This document shows, piece by piece, positions 28,263-37,242 of a stretch of 64,000 nt of DNA. The stretch spans positions 1 through 64,000 of the forward strand of contig NZ_BPQX01000020.1 in the NCBI RefSeq assembly GCF_022179525.1, given 5' to 3'. Every line of letters begins with the position of its first letter. Position 1 is the first letter of the stretch. This DNA is from Methylobacterium persicinum. GTDB taxonomy: Bacteria > Pseudomonadota > Alphaproteobacteria > Rhizobiales > Beijerinckiaceae. A program made the translations under genes and the position numbers. Below the pieces are notes generated by a model. The model ran no database searches. It had not been told where the DNA came from and saw only the letters and a list, made by a program, of their open reading frames with translations.

Positions 28263-28291
28263 GGGCGTGTAGGTAACAGGCCATGGCGATC

Positions 28292-28306
28292 TGTCAAAAG
28301 TTGACA
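28292..28306. promoter_or_regulatory. Perfect palindrome upstream of parD, candidate operator
   Basis: tgtcaaaagttgaca is a perfect inverted repeat (TGTCAA / TTGACA around 3 bases). On the minus strand its TTGACA half can serve as a -35 box, with a -10-like stretch 17 bases on, ahead of the parD start. ParD proteins usually repress their own promoter at such palindromes. Confidence 0.5.
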
Positions 28307-28380
28307 ACTTCCTTGTGCCGCTTCGACGCGAGCTGGATGAGTTCGGCGGTCACCACCGCCGCATTAGCAATCAGTTGGCG

Positions 28381-28620
28381 AGGCTCAACTTCGTAGAGGA
28401 TGAACCTCCGCCACTTGCGGAGGTCTGCTGGTGACGGCGCACCTGAGGTCCCCTTCCCACGCCAAGCTGAAGTTGCCGGACGGCCTACGAACGTCTGCTT
28501 CAGAGAAGCGATGACGGCGGTCCAAGCGTCTGGGTTGGGTCGGACGCGGAACGTCCGCTTCTGAGCGAGCGGCTCCCGTAAGCTCCGAACGTACGATGCA
28601 GGGCTGACCTGGACAATTGA
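28381..28620. repeat. Dispersed 'gtccgctt' repeat region, no gene
   Basis: Between the parD palindrome and the MFS remnant there is no convincing frame. The words aacgtctgcttcag (about 28490) and aacgtccgcttctgagc (about 28551) match the repeat seen at 18917-19066. It is probably a decayed intergenic repeat. Confidence 0.35.
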
Positions 28621-28645
28621 TACGCTTGCACCGCAATGAGCCCCG

Positions 28646-28924
28646 TCAACCCGACCGGCATGCCATCGTCACCAGCGGCTGTGGCACGCGTGTGGCGGGC
28701 GACCGGCCGTTAGCGGGTCCCAGGAGCGATCGCAGCGGCGTGCCTACCAGCCGCGCTGCGACCAGCGCGCCGAGCGCCAGCAAGGCCGCGCCGAACCCGG
28801 CCACGCGCGCCAGAGCCCCGAACAGCGCCGGCCCGACCACGATGCCGCCGTAGGTGAACAGCAGGCCGCCGCTCGTGGCCGCGCCGGCTTGTACGCCAGT
28901 TCCGGTTCTGGCGGCACGCGACAT
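28646..28924 (-). pseudogene. C-terminal fragment of an MFS transporter
   Basis: The frame reads GVQAGAATSGGLLFTYGGIV, VGPALFGALARVAGFGAALL and ALGALVAARLV, the last two membrane helices of a major facilitator protein. It has no N-terminal ten helices and no proper start, and reads out into degenerate sequence. It is a remnant with no transport function. Confidence 0.6.
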
Positions 28925-29179
28925 GGCTCGTTAAGCGCACGCTTCCTTGGCGAACCCGCGTCTCGCGTTCACATGCGAACCGGTCTCCAGACCCGGGTCC
29001 ACTCGGGCTCCAGGAAAACGCCATGCGCGATAGCGAGAACGGGGGAGTCTGTGCGCCTGACGGCGGCCGACGGAAGAGCGGTTGGACAGCTCGGAGACCT
29101 TTTGGGCCGCCGCTAAGCCACAGCTGCGGCAGCACAATCGCCGCGCGGCCCAAGACGCTGACTTTTCACCAGGAAAGCC

Positions 29180-29255
<76 letters not shown>

Positions 29256-29377
29256 GTCGAGGCGCCGGCCTTGTAGGCGCGGGGGCCTCAACCTGTCAAT
29301 TCCCGTCTCGCATGTCCGTCTCGCTTTGCGCGGCGATGGCGCGCGAAACCCGATCCCCGAGGACATCGCGCGGCCGC

Positions 29378-29680
29378 ATGAACGCCCTGATCTGGCTCTT
29401 CGATACCGTCGTCCAGCTGTTCATCTACGTGCTCATCGCGAGCGCGGTCCTCAGTTGGCTCGTGGCCTTCAACGTGGTGAACGTGCGCAACCCCGTCGTC
29501 GCGCAGATCGGCGAGGTGCTCTACCGCATCACCGAACCCGCCCTGCGGCCGATCCGTAACCTGCTGCCCAACCTCGGTGGCGTCGACATCTCGCCGATCA
29601 TCCTCATCCTGCTGCTGCTGTTCATCAGCAGGCTGCTGCATGAGTTCGCCGTGCCCGCCGCCTACGTCTACACCCGGTAA
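29378..29680 (+). CDS. YggT family membrane protein
   Basis: A 100-aa inner-membrane protein from ATG 29378 (MNALIWLFDTVVQLFIYVLI). Two hydrophobic helices flank the conserved loop NPVVAQIGEVLYRITEPALR with PIRNLLPNLGGVDISPIILI. YggT proteins are linked to osmotic tolerance and cell division in other bacteria, without a defined biochemical role. A longer frame starts at 29312 but its extra residues look non-coding. It lies 11 bp before meaC. Confidence 0.85.
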   Translation: MNALIWLFDTVVQLFIYVLIASAVLSWLVAFNVVNVRNPVVAQIGEVLYRITEPALRPIRNLLPNLGGVDISPIILILLLLFISRLLHEFAVPAAYVYTR

Positions 29681-29691
29681 GGAGCGGCCCC

Positions 29692-30735
29692 GTGAAAACC
29701 AATCCCGGCCGCTTCTTCGAGGATTTTCGCCTCGGCGAGACGATCCGCCATGCCACGCCGCGGACCGTCACGGCCGGGGACGTCGCCCTGTATACCGGCC
29801 TCTACGGCCCGCGCTTCGCCGTGCAGTCGTCGGACGCCTTCGCCAGGGCGATCGGCTATCCGAAGAGCCCGCTGGACGACCTGCTCGTCTTCCACGTCGT
29901 CTTCGGCAAGACCGTCCCCGATGTGTCCCTGAATGCCCTGGCCAACCTCGGCTACGCGGAGGGCGGCTTCCGCCGGCCCGTCTATCCGGGCGAGACCCTG
30001 TCCACCGTCTCCGAGGTGATCGGCCTCAAGGAAAGCTCCAATCGGCAGACCGGGGTGGTCTATGTCCGCTCCGTCGGATCCGACGAGCGGGGCGAGACCG
30101 TCCTCAGCTATTGCCGCTGGGTGCTGGTCCGCAAGCGCGATCCAGAGGCGGCCATCACGCAGGAGCACGTCCCGACCCTGGCCAAGGCCGTCGATCCGCG
30201 GGACCTCGCCGGCGCCCTGCCCCCGCTTCAGGGGTCGGCCTACGACCTCGCCCTCGCCGGCTCCCCCCACCGGTTCGGTGACTACGCCGCGGGCGAGAAG
30301 ATCGACCACGTCGACGGCATGACCGTCGAGGAAGCCGAGCACCAGATCGCCACCCGCCTGTTCCAGAACACGGCCAAGGTGCATTTCGACGGGCTCGCCG
30401 CCAAGGATACCCGCTTCGGCCGCAGGCTGATCTACGGCGGCCACGTGATCTCCCTGGCCCGGGCGCTCAGCTACAACGGCCTCGGCAACGCCTTCGCCCT
30501 GGCGGGCATCAATGCCGGCCGGCATGTCGGGCCGCTCTTCGCGGGCGACACGGTCTACGCCTGGAGCGAGGTGCTGGAGACCGCCGATGTCGGCCGGGAC
30601 GATGTCGGCCTGCTGCGCCTGCGCACGGTGGCCACCAAAAACCAGCCCTGCACCGCCTTCCCGGACAAGTTCAACGACGGGTACGACCCGGCCGTGATCC
30701 TCGACCTCGACTACTGGGCCTTCATCCCGAAGTAG
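29692..30735 (+). CDS. meaC: Mesaconyl-CoA hydratase (ethylmalonyl-CoA pathway)
   Basis: A 347-aa double hot-dog (MaoC-like) enzyme. GTG at 29692 follows a strong AGGAGCGG. It interconverts mesaconyl-C1-CoA and beta-methylmalyl-CoA in the ethylmalonyl-CoA pathway, which regenerates glyoxylate during growth on C1 and C2 compounds. Hallmarks are NPGRFFEDFRLGETIRHATP, FGKTVPDVSLNALANLGYAE and the second-domain segment RRLIYGGHVISLARALSYNG. Length and sequence fit the family throughout. The name assignment is by recognition of the family; the other pathway genes are not in the window. Confidence 0.85.
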   Translation: MKTNPGRFFEDFRLGETIRHATPRTVTAGDVALYTGLYGPRFAVQSSDAFARAIGYPKSPLDDLLVFHVVFGKTVPDVSLNALANLGYAEGGFRRPVYPGETLSTVSEVIGLKESSNRQTGVVYVRSVGSDERGETVLSYCRWVLVRKRDPEAAITQEHVPTLAKAVDPRDLAGALPPLQGSAYDLALAGSPHRFGDYAAGEKIDHVDGMTVEEAEHQIATRLFQNTAKVHFDGLAAKDTRFGRRLIYGGHVISLARALSYNGLGNAFALAGINAGRHVGPLFAGDTVYAWSEVLETADVGRDDVGLLRLRTVATKNQPCTAFPDKFNDGYDPAVILDLDYWAFIPK

Positions 30736-30737
30736 GG

Positions 30738-30840
30738 GGTGTCCAGAGGGCGAGCCCTCTGGCGGGGGCGGGGCAGAGCCCCGCGACACGTTTCCAGGGG
30801 CCTCGCCCCTGGACCCCACCAAAGGACCTGTCCTTCGGGA
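30738..30840. repeat. Multi-hairpin repeat between convergent genes
   Basis: Three adjacent palindromes, ccagagggc/gccctctgg, gcggggc/gccccgc and ccaggggc/gcccctgg, fill the space between meaC and the convergent L,D-transpeptidase gene. The layout is that of a REP-like element and could act as a bidirectional terminator. Confidence 0.6.
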
Positions 30841-30847
30841 TTACCGA

Positions 30848-31423
30848 TTAATCCCGCACGACGACCTTCGTGCCGACCTTCACCCGGTCGTAGAGATCAG
30901 TCACGTCCTTGTTGGTCATGCGGATGCAGCCCGAGGACACCGCCGCGCCCATGGTCTCCGGCTCGTTGGAGCCGTGGATGCGGTAGAGCGACGAGCCGAG
31001 ATACAGGGCGCGGGCGCCGAGCGGGTTGTCCTGGCCGCCGGCCATGTAGCGGGGCAGGTCCGGGCGGCGGGCCAGCATCTGCTGCGGCGGGCGCCAATCC
31101 GGCCATTCCTTCTTCATGGTGACGGTCTTCACCCCGGACCACGAGAAGCCCTCGCGGCCGACGCCGACGCCGTAGCGGATCGCCTCGCCCCCGCCGAGCA
31201 CGTAGTAGAGGCGCCGCTGACGGGTCGAGACCACGACCGTGCCGGGCTTCTCCTTGCCCGACCACGCCACCGTCTCCCGGGGAATCGCCTGGGTGCGGAA
31301 GCCATTGATGAAGTCGGCGATCGGCCCCCGGTCGAAGAAATCGGCCCGGGCCGGAACGGCCCCAAGGGGCACGGCCCCGAGCATCAATCCGGCGATCGCC
31401 AGCGTCGCGATGCGTCCCGACAT
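30848..31423 (-). CDS. L,D-transpeptidase (YkuD domain)
   Basis: A 191-aa exported enzyme that forms or edits 3-3 crosslinks in peptidoglycan or attaches proteins to it. A signal peptide covers about residues 1-27 (IAGLMLGAVPLGAVPARA). The YkuD domain (about 60-190) contains the catalytic signature with His150 in RIHGSNEP and Cys166 in SSGCIRM. There is no LysM or other wall-binding domain. It is monocistronic and convergent to meaC. Confidence 0.9.
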   Translation of the reverse strand: MSGRIATLAIAGLMLGAVPLGAVPARADFFDRGPIADFINGFRTQAIPRETVAWSGKEKPGTVVVSTRQRRLYYVLGGGEAIRYGVGVGREGFSWSGVKTVTMKKEWPDWRPPQQMLARRPDLPRYMAGGQDNPLGARALYLGSSLYRIHGSNEPETMGAAVSSGCIRMTNKDVTDLYDRVKVGTKVVVRD

Positions 31424-31635
31424 GCGGTATCCTTACGTCCATCGATAGGTGGGCCACGCCGGCCCTCAATCGGAACGGGCATCGGCTTCGCGGCGAGGAT
31501 GAGGCCGCGGAAGCGCGGGAGGGCGGGTTCGCGGCGGGGTGTGTGCTCCGGGCCACAGGGCCTGCGGCGCTGCTTGCGATTGCATCCGCGGGTCTCGATG
31601 CTTATCACAGGGCCGTGACCAGCCAGCTTGCCTCA

Positions 31636-32049
31636 ATGGCCCGCCCCAGGGCGGATCTCACGGCACCCCACCCCGCGGCGCTCGCCCCGGACCGGGGCCT
31701 GCTCGCGCTCGGCCTTTTTGCCCTGAGCTTCGTGGTTCTGGCCTTCCTCGCCTTCGCCCCGGGCGGGAACGCCCCGTCCGCATCCGGCCCGTCGTTCCGG
31801 CCGGCCCTGGCGATGGTGGCCCCGCACACGGCGCCCGCCGAGGCTCCGCTGATGCACCGGCTCGACCGGGACGTCACCGCCGTCACCGCTGCCGACATCG
31901 AACTGGCCGCCGATCCGGCCCTGCCCGGCCAGCTGGCCGAGGCCATCCCGGCACCGAGCTCCGTCGCCGTGCCGTTCCCCGAGACGAGCGCGGCCCTGCC
32001 CGCACCGGCGCCCCAGGCCTCGCCCCTGCGGCCTCCCCGGGCGGCCTGA
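31636..32049 (+). CDS. Hypothetical single-pass membrane protein
   Basis: From ATG at 31636 the protein has 137 aa: a polar start, one membrane helix (RGLLALGLFALSFVVLAFLA) and an Ala/Pro-rich periplasmic tail of low complexity. The frame is open back to GTG 31543, so the start is uncertain. No family is recognised. It lies on the same strand as, and about 140 bp before, the efflux adaptor gene. Confidence 0.4.
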   Translation: MARPRADLTAPHPAALAPDRGLLALGLFALSFVVLAFLAFAPGGNAPSASGPSFRPALAMVAPHTAPAEAPLMHRLDRDVTAVTAADIELAADPALPGQLAEAIPAPSSVAVPFPETSAALPAPAPQASPLRPPRAA

Positions 32050-32188
32050 GCCGGCGAATCGGGGCGGGAACGGGCTATGGTGAGCCCGGATACCGGCCCC
32101 GCCCGCGCCCATCCCTGCCCGTATCCTCCGATCCGCCCACAGGACTTCGTCTCGCGTGCCGAGACGCCAGTCAGGAGCGACGCAAGCC

Positions 32189-33454
32189 GTGATCCGTCTG
32201 TCCGCCCTTCGTCCCGTCCCGCGTGCCTTCGCGCTGCTCTCGGCCGCACTCCTTGGCCTGAGCCTCGCCGCCTGCAATCGCCGCGAGGCCGCCACCCCGA
32301 CGCCTCCGGTGCCGGAAGTCGGGTTCGTCAGCGTGCATCCGCAGGCGATCCCCTACGTGCGCGACCTGCCCGGCCGCGTCGCGCCCATGCGCATCGCCGA
32401 GGTCCGCTCCCGGGTCTCCGGCCTCGTGGTGAAGCGGCTCTTCGAGCAGGGCAGCCAGGTCAAGGAAGGCGACATCCTCTACAAGATCGACCCCGCCCCC
32501 TACGAGGTCGAGCTCGCCAGCGCCGAGGCGGCCCTCGCCCGGCAGGAGGCTGCCCTGGTGCTGGCCCGTCAGCAGGCCGACCGGCTGGAGCAGTTGCTCT
32601 CACGCGCCACCGCGAGCCAGGCGCAGTACGATGCGGCCTATGCCGGCAAGAAGCAGGCGGAGGCCGAGGTGGCCGGCGCCAAGGCCACCCGGGACCGGGC
32701 GCAGCTCAACCTGTCCTGGACCGACGTGCGGGCCCCGATCACCGGCCGGATCGGCCGGGCGCTCCTCACCGAGGGCACCCTGATCGAGCCAGGCCAGACG
32801 GGGGCGCTCGCCACGATCCAGCAGCTCGATCCGATCTACGTCGACATCACCCAGTCGGTGGGCGAATTGAACCGCCTGCGCCGGGACCTCGCCAGCGGCG
32901 AGCTGGCGCGGCTGGAGGAGAATTCCGCCAACGTCCACCTGATCATGGATGACGGCAGCCTCTATCCGCTCGCCGGTCGCCTGCTCTTCTCGGACGTGAC
33001 CGCCGACCCGAGCACGGGACAGGTGACGCTGCGGGTGCAGTTCCCCAACCCGCACGACGAGTTGTTCCCCGGCATGTATGTCCGCGCCCGGATCAAGCAG
33101 GGCATCGATTCGGACGCCATCGCCGTGCCGCAGCAGGCGATCCAGCGCACCGATGACGGCCGGGCCGAGGTGTGGCTGATCCGGGACGACCAGACCGTGA
33201 TGCGTCAGCCCGTCGAGGTCGGGCCGGTGGTGGGCCACGACTGGCTGATCCGCTCCGGCCTCAAGGCGGGGGAGCGGGTGGTGATCGACGGCTTCCAGAA
33301 GATCACCGTGGGCATGACGGTGAAGTCCCTGGACCAGACGCCGTCCCATTCCTCCACCGGGCCCGGTGCCCCGGCCCCCAAGCCCGACGCCGACGAGGCC
33401 ACCGAGAAGGCCGACACCCAGCAGCGGGCGCAGGCCGCCGCCCAGCGCCGCTGA
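32189..33454 (+). CDS. RND efflux periplasmic adaptor (AcrA type)
   Basis: A 421-aa membrane fusion lipoprotein that bridges an RND pump and an outer-membrane channel. GTG at 32189 is chosen because AGGAG lies 11 bases upstream and it gives a clean lipoprotein signal (ALLSAALLGLSLAAC); GTG at 32156 is in frame. The lipoyl halves (GRVAPMRIAEVRSRVSGLVV and LNLSWTDVRAPITGRIGRAL) flank a coiled-coil hairpin (about 95-150), and beta-barrel and membrane-proximal domains follow. The last ~45 residues are Pro/Ala/Asp-rich. Its pump gene follows after a 337-bp repeat island. Confidence 0.9.
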   Translation: MIRLSALRPVPRAFALLSAALLGLSLAACNRREAATPTPPVPEVGFVSVHPQAIPYVRDLPGRVAPMRIAEVRSRVSGLVVKRLFEQGSQVKEGDILYKIDPAPYEVELASAEAALARQEAALVLARQQADRLEQLLSRATASQAQYDAAYAGKKQAEAEVAGAKATRDRAQLNLSWTDVRAPITGRIGRALLTEGTLIEPGQTGALATIQQLDPIYVDITQSVGELNRLRRDLASGELARLEENSANVHLIMDDGSLYPLAGRLLFSDVTADPSTGQVTLRVQFPNPHDELFPGMYVRARIKQGIDSDAIAVPQQAIQRTDDGRAEVWLIRDDQTVMRQPVEVGPVVGHDWLIRSGLKAGERVVIDGFQKITVGMTVKSLDQTPSHSSTGPGAPAPKPDADEATEKADTQQRAQAAAQRR

Positions 33455-33464
33455 GGGGAAGCGC

Positions 33465-33780
33465 CATGTCCCGCCGCGAACCCCCCTCGCCCCGCCTGCG
33501 GGGAGAGGGCCGTTTGCACCTCGCCGTGCAAACGGGAAGCGCAGGCGAAGCCGCAGTGACGGTGAGGGGGCTCCCCGGAGGAGTCTCGTCCGGCACGCCC
33601 CCTCACCCCCGGCTGCCGCCTCGCCGCGCCGACATCCCAAGTCGGGCCTGCCCGACTTGGGCAACACAAGTCGGATCTCGGGCAGGCCCGAGGTCCGGGG
33701 TCGTCGCGGTCCTCCCCCCGCGAGACGGGGAGTGGGGATTCGTCCCGTCGGCCGTGAGCCTGTCCGAACCGCCCACCCAG
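33465..33780. repeat. Palindromic repeat island between efflux adaptor and pump genes
   Basis: The 337 bp between the adaptor stop and the pump start hold several hairpins: ctcgccccgcctgcggggag near 33487, gtttgca/tgcaaac near 33514-33535, and cccaagtcgggc/gcccgacttggg near 33635-33662. The words ctccccgcctgcggggag and cccctcacc recur at other intergenic sites of the window. Long open frames run across it but read as low-quality protein, so it is taken as non-coding. Confidence 0.6.
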
Positions 33781-33791
33781 GGAGCCACCTG

Positions 33792-36700
33792 ATGGCCCGC
33801 TTCTTCATCGACCGGCCGGTCTTCGCCTGGGTCGTCGCGCTGTTCATCCTGCTCGGCGGCGCCCTGGCGATCCCGAACCTGCCGGTGGCGCAGTACCCGG
33901 TGATCGCGCCGCCCTCCATCGCCCTCTCGACGGCCTTTCCCGGCGCCTCGGTGGAGAGCCTCTACACGGGCACGACCCGGCTCATCGAGGACGAGCTGAA
34001 CGGGGCGGCCAACATCATGAGCTTCGAGTCGACCACCGACTCGTTCGGCTCGGTCAACATCACCGCCACCTTCCGGCCGGGCACCGACCCGTCGCTGGCC
34101 TCGGTGGAGGTGCAGAATCGCCTGAAGCGCGTCGAGGCCCGGCTGCCCCTGGAAGTGCGCCAGAACGGCATCCTCGTGGAGGAGGCCTCCGCCGCGACCC
34201 TCAACATCATCACCCTCGTCTCCACGGACGGGGGCATGGACGAGGTCGGGCTCGGCGACTTCCTGATCCGCAACGTCATCAACGAGATCCGCCGCATCCC
34301 CGGCGTCGGCCGGGCGACCCTGTACTCGACGGAGCGGTCGCTCCGTGTCTGGGTCGATCCCGACAAGCTGCGCGGCCTGTCGCTCACCCCCGGCGACGTC
34401 AGCGACGCGATCCGCAACCAGAACATCCAGATCGCCTCCGGCGCCGTCGGCGCGCAGCCGAGCCCGTCCGCCAACGCGCTCACCGCGCCCATCGTGGTGA
34501 AGGGCCAGCTTTCCACGGTGGAGGATTTCGGGGCCATCGTCCTGCGGGCGAACCCGGACGGCTCCAACGTGCGCCTGCGCGACGTCGCCCGGATCGAACT
34601 CGGCGGCGACGCCTACCAGTTCTCGACCCGCCTCAACGGCGGCCAAGCGGCCGGCATCTCCGTCACCCTCGCCCCCGACGGCAACGCCCTGGAGACCGCC
34701 AAGGCCATCCGCGCCAAGATGGAGGAACTCGCCCAGTTCTTCCCGCCGGGGCTGAAATGGGACATCCCCTACGACATCACACCCGCGGTGAAGGCGTCCA
34801 TCGAGAAGGTGATGCACACCCTCGTCGAGGCGGTGGTGCTCGTCTTCCTGGTGATGTTCCTGTTCCTGCAGAACATCCGCTACACGCTGATCCCGACCAT
34901 CGTCGTGCCCATCGCCCTCATGGGCACGGTGACGGTGATGTGGCTCACGGGCTTCTCCGTGAACGTGCTGACCATGTTCGGCATGGTGCTGGCCATCGGC
35001 ATCCTCGTCGACGACGCCATCGTCGTGGTCGAGAACGTCGAGCGCATCATGAACGAGGAGGGGCTTGCCCCGAAGGAGGCCACCAAGAAGGCCATGGACC
35101 AGATCACCGGGGCGATCATCGGCATCACCCTGGTGCTGATGGCGGTGTTCGTGCCGATGGCGTTCTTCCCCGGCTCGGTGGGCATCATCTACCGGCAGTT
35201 CTCCATCGCGATGGTGACCTCCATCGCCTTCTCGGCGCTGCTGGCCCTCTCGCTCACGCCTGCCCTCTGCGCCACCTTCCTCAAGCCGGTTCCCAAGGGC
35301 CATGGGCATGCCAAGGGCGGCGTGTTCGGGATGTTCAACCGGTTCGTGGACCGGGAGACCGCCCGCTATGGCCGCGGCACGGCGTGGTTCATCCGCAAGT
35401 CCGGCCGGGTGATGCTGGTCTACCTCGCCCTTGTGGCGGGGACGGCCTACGCCTTCGTCAACCTGCCGGAGGGCTTCCTGCCGGTGGAGGACCAGGGCTT
35501 CTTCACCGTCGACGTGCAGACCCCGCCCGGCGCCTCGTTCAACCGGACCATGGCGGCGGTGCGCAAGGTGGAGGAGCACCTGCTCGCCCAGCCCGGCGTC
35601 GCCACGGTGACGATCCTCAACGGGTTCTCGTTCTCCGGCCAGGGGCCGAACACCAGCCAGGCCTTCGTGACCCTGAAGCCCTGGGACGAGCGGGACGCAG
35701 CCAGTTCCGCGAGCGCCCTGGTGAAGGGCACCAACGAGGCCCTCGCCGGCTACCGCGACGCCACCATCGACGCCCAGGAGCCGCCGCCCGTCGACAACCT
35801 CGGCAACGCATCGGGCTTCTCGTTCCGCCTGCTGGACCGGGCGCAGCGGGGCTATGCGGCCCTCACCGCGGCCCAGGCGCAGCTCATGGCCATCGCCAAG
35901 CGCAGCCCGGTGCTCAAGAACGTGAAGATCGAGGGGCTGCCCGCCACGCCCCAGGCCGAACTCGTCATCGACCGGGAGAAGGCGGCGGCGCTGGGCGTGA
36001 AGTTCGAGGACATCAACGACGTCATCCAGGTGAACCTCGGCTCGGTCTACACCAACGACTTCCCGAACCGGGGCAAGATGCAGCGCGTCTACGTGCAGGC
36101 CGAGCAGCTGCAGCGGCTCAACGCCTCGGACATCCTGAACTACGCGGTGAAGAACAGCTCCGGCACGATGGTGCCGCTCTCGTCCATCGCGGAGCTGAAA
36201 TGGGGAATGGGCCCGAGCCAGATCGTCGGCTTCAACGGCTACCAGTCGGTGCGCGTCACAGGCGAACCCCAGGCCGGCTACACCTCGGGCGACGCGATCG
36301 CCGAGATGGAGCGGCTGATGCTGCAACTGCCCAAGGGCTTCGGCTACGCCTGGACCGGCCAGTCGGAGCAGGAGAAGCAGGCCGGGAGCCAGGCGACCCT
36401 GCTGCTTGCCCTCTCGGTGCTGATCGTCTTCCTGCTGCTCGCCGCCCTCTACGAGAGCTGGGCGATCCCGGTCTCGGTGCTCCTCGTCATTCCGCTCGGC
36501 GTGATCGGCTCGGTGGCGGCGGTGCACCTGCGGGGAATGCCCAACGACGTCTACTTCAAGATCGGGCTCATCACGATCATCGGCCTCTCGGCCAAGAACG
36601 CCATCCTGATCGTGGAATTCGCCCGGGACCTGTGGAAGCCCGGCACCTCCGTGACGCGGGCGGCGATCGAGGCGGCGACGCTCCGCTTCCGGCCGATCGT

Positions 36701-36941
36701 GATGACCTCGCTGGCCTTCATCTTCGGCGTGGTGCCGCTGGCCATCGCCACGGGAGCGGCCTCCAAGAGCCAGCAGGCCATCGGCACCGGCGTGATGGGC
36801 GGCATGATCACCGCCACCGTGCTCGCGGTGTTCTTTGTGCCGGTGTTCTTCGTGGTTGTGATGCGCCTCTTCCGCCGCAAGGCGGTGCGGGAGGGCGAGG
36901 CGGCCCCGGCACCGCGCCTCCACGCCGACGCCGCCGAGTGA
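33792..36941 (+). CDS. RND efflux pump, hydrophobe/amphiphile type (AcrB-like)
   Basis: A 1049-aa inner-membrane proton-driven exporter of drugs or hydrophobic compounds. ATG 33792 gives the typical N-terminus MARFFIDRPVFAWVVALFI; a longer open frame upstream lies in the repeat island. Twelve membrane helices with two large periplasmic loops are evident. The proton-relay pair Asp407-Asp408 (ILVDDAIVVVENVERI) matches AcrB numbering, and the second half has the matching GLSAKNAILIVEFARD helix. It works with the adaptor encoded upstream; no outer-membrane channel or TetR regulator gene is adjacent. Confidence 0.95.
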   Translation: MARFFIDRPVFAWVVALFILLGGALAIPNLPVAQYPVIAPPSIALSTAFPGASVESLYTGTTRLIEDELNGAANIMSFESTTDSFGSVNITATFRPGTDPSLASVEVQNRLKRVEARLPLEVRQNGILVEEASAATLNIITLVSTDGGMDEVGLGDFLIRNVINEIRRIPGVGRATLYSTERSLRVWVDPDKLRGLSLTPGDVSDAIRNQNIQIASGAVGAQPSPSANALTAPIVVKGQLSTVEDFGAIVLRANPDGSNVRLRDVARIELGGDAYQFSTRLNGGQAAGISVTLAPDGNALETAKAIRAKMEELAQFFPPGLKWDIPYDITPAVKASIEKVMHTLVEAVVLVFLVMFLFLQNIRYTLIPTIVVPIALMGTVTVMWLTGFSVNVLTMFGMVLAIGILVDDAIVVVENVERIMNEEGLAPKEATKKAMDQITGAIIGITLVLMAVFVPMAFFPGSVGIIYRQFSIAMVTSIAFSALLALSLTPALCATFLKPVPKGHGHAKGGVFGMFNRFVDRETARYGRGTAWFIRKSGRVMLVYLALVAGTAYAFVNLPEGFLPVEDQGFFTVDVQTPPGASFNRTMAAVRKVEEHLLAQPGVATVTILNGFSFSGQGPNTSQAFVTLKPWDERDAASSASALVKGTNEALAGYRDATIDAQEPPPVDNLGNASGFSFRLLDRAQRGYAALTAAQAQLMAIAKRSPVLKNVKIEGLPATPQAELVIDREKAAALGVKFEDINDVIQVNLGSVYTNDFPNRGKMQRVYVQAEQLQRLNASDILNYAVKNSSGTMVPLSSIAELKWGMGPSQIVGFNGYQSVRVTGEPQAGYTSGDAIAEMERLMLQLPKGFGYAWTGQSEQEKQAGSQATLLLALSVLIVFLLLAALYESWAIPVSVLLVIPLGVIGSVAAVHLRGMPNDVYFKIGLITIIGLSAKNAILIVEFARDLWKPGTSVTRAAIEAATLRFRPIVMTSLAFIFGVVPLAIATGAASKSQQAIGTGVMGGMITATVLAVFFVPVFFVVVMRLFRRKAVREGEAAPAPRLHADAAE

Positions 36942-36967
36942 GGGGGGCGCACCCCTCCCCGTGGCAC

Positions 36968-36993
36968 AAAAAAAGCCGCCCCGGGGGGCGGCT
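36968..36993 (-). terminator. Rho-independent terminator of purSQ
   Basis: On the minus strand an 8-9 bp stem (agccgcccc with ggggcggct, 36974-36993) is followed by a run of seven T (36968-36974). It lies about 250 bp downstream of purQ. In the plus direction it has no T tract, so it mainly serves the purS-purQ transcript. Confidence 0.75.
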
Positions 36994-37149
36994 GAGCGAG
37001 TCTTCAGGGAGGCATCAAACAGAGTGGACGAGATCACTCGCACTCGACATCCAGAAAACTGGATGCCTCCTTCATAAAGCGAAAACCTTAACGGCTTGTT
37101 AAGTAAAGTTCGGCGACCACGACTGAGGATGCTCGAAATCAGTCTATCC

Positions 37150-37215
37150 AAGCCCTCACCTCATCCTGAGGTGCTGCAAAGCAGCCTCGGCGGGCACCCC
37201 AGGATGAGGTCCGGG
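37150..37215. repeat. 'CATCCTGAGG' inverted repeat
   Basis: cctcatcctgagg (near 37160) and its inverse ccaggatgagg (near 37201) enclose ctgcaaagcagcctcg. It is the same family as the array at 53854-53999. Confidence 0.65.
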
Positions 37216-37242
37216 ATGGGATGATACCGAGAGGGGAGAGCC

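Noticed and set aside
33366-33791. N-terminal extension of the AcrB-like pump back to 33366
   Set aside because: The extension crosses palindromic repeats and the adaptor's 3' end; ATG 33792 gives the standard RND N-terminus.
33603-37151. 1182-aa open frame antisense to the RND pump
   Set aside because: Its text is low-complexity His/Asp/Gly-rich, typical of the complement of a GC-rich coding strand.
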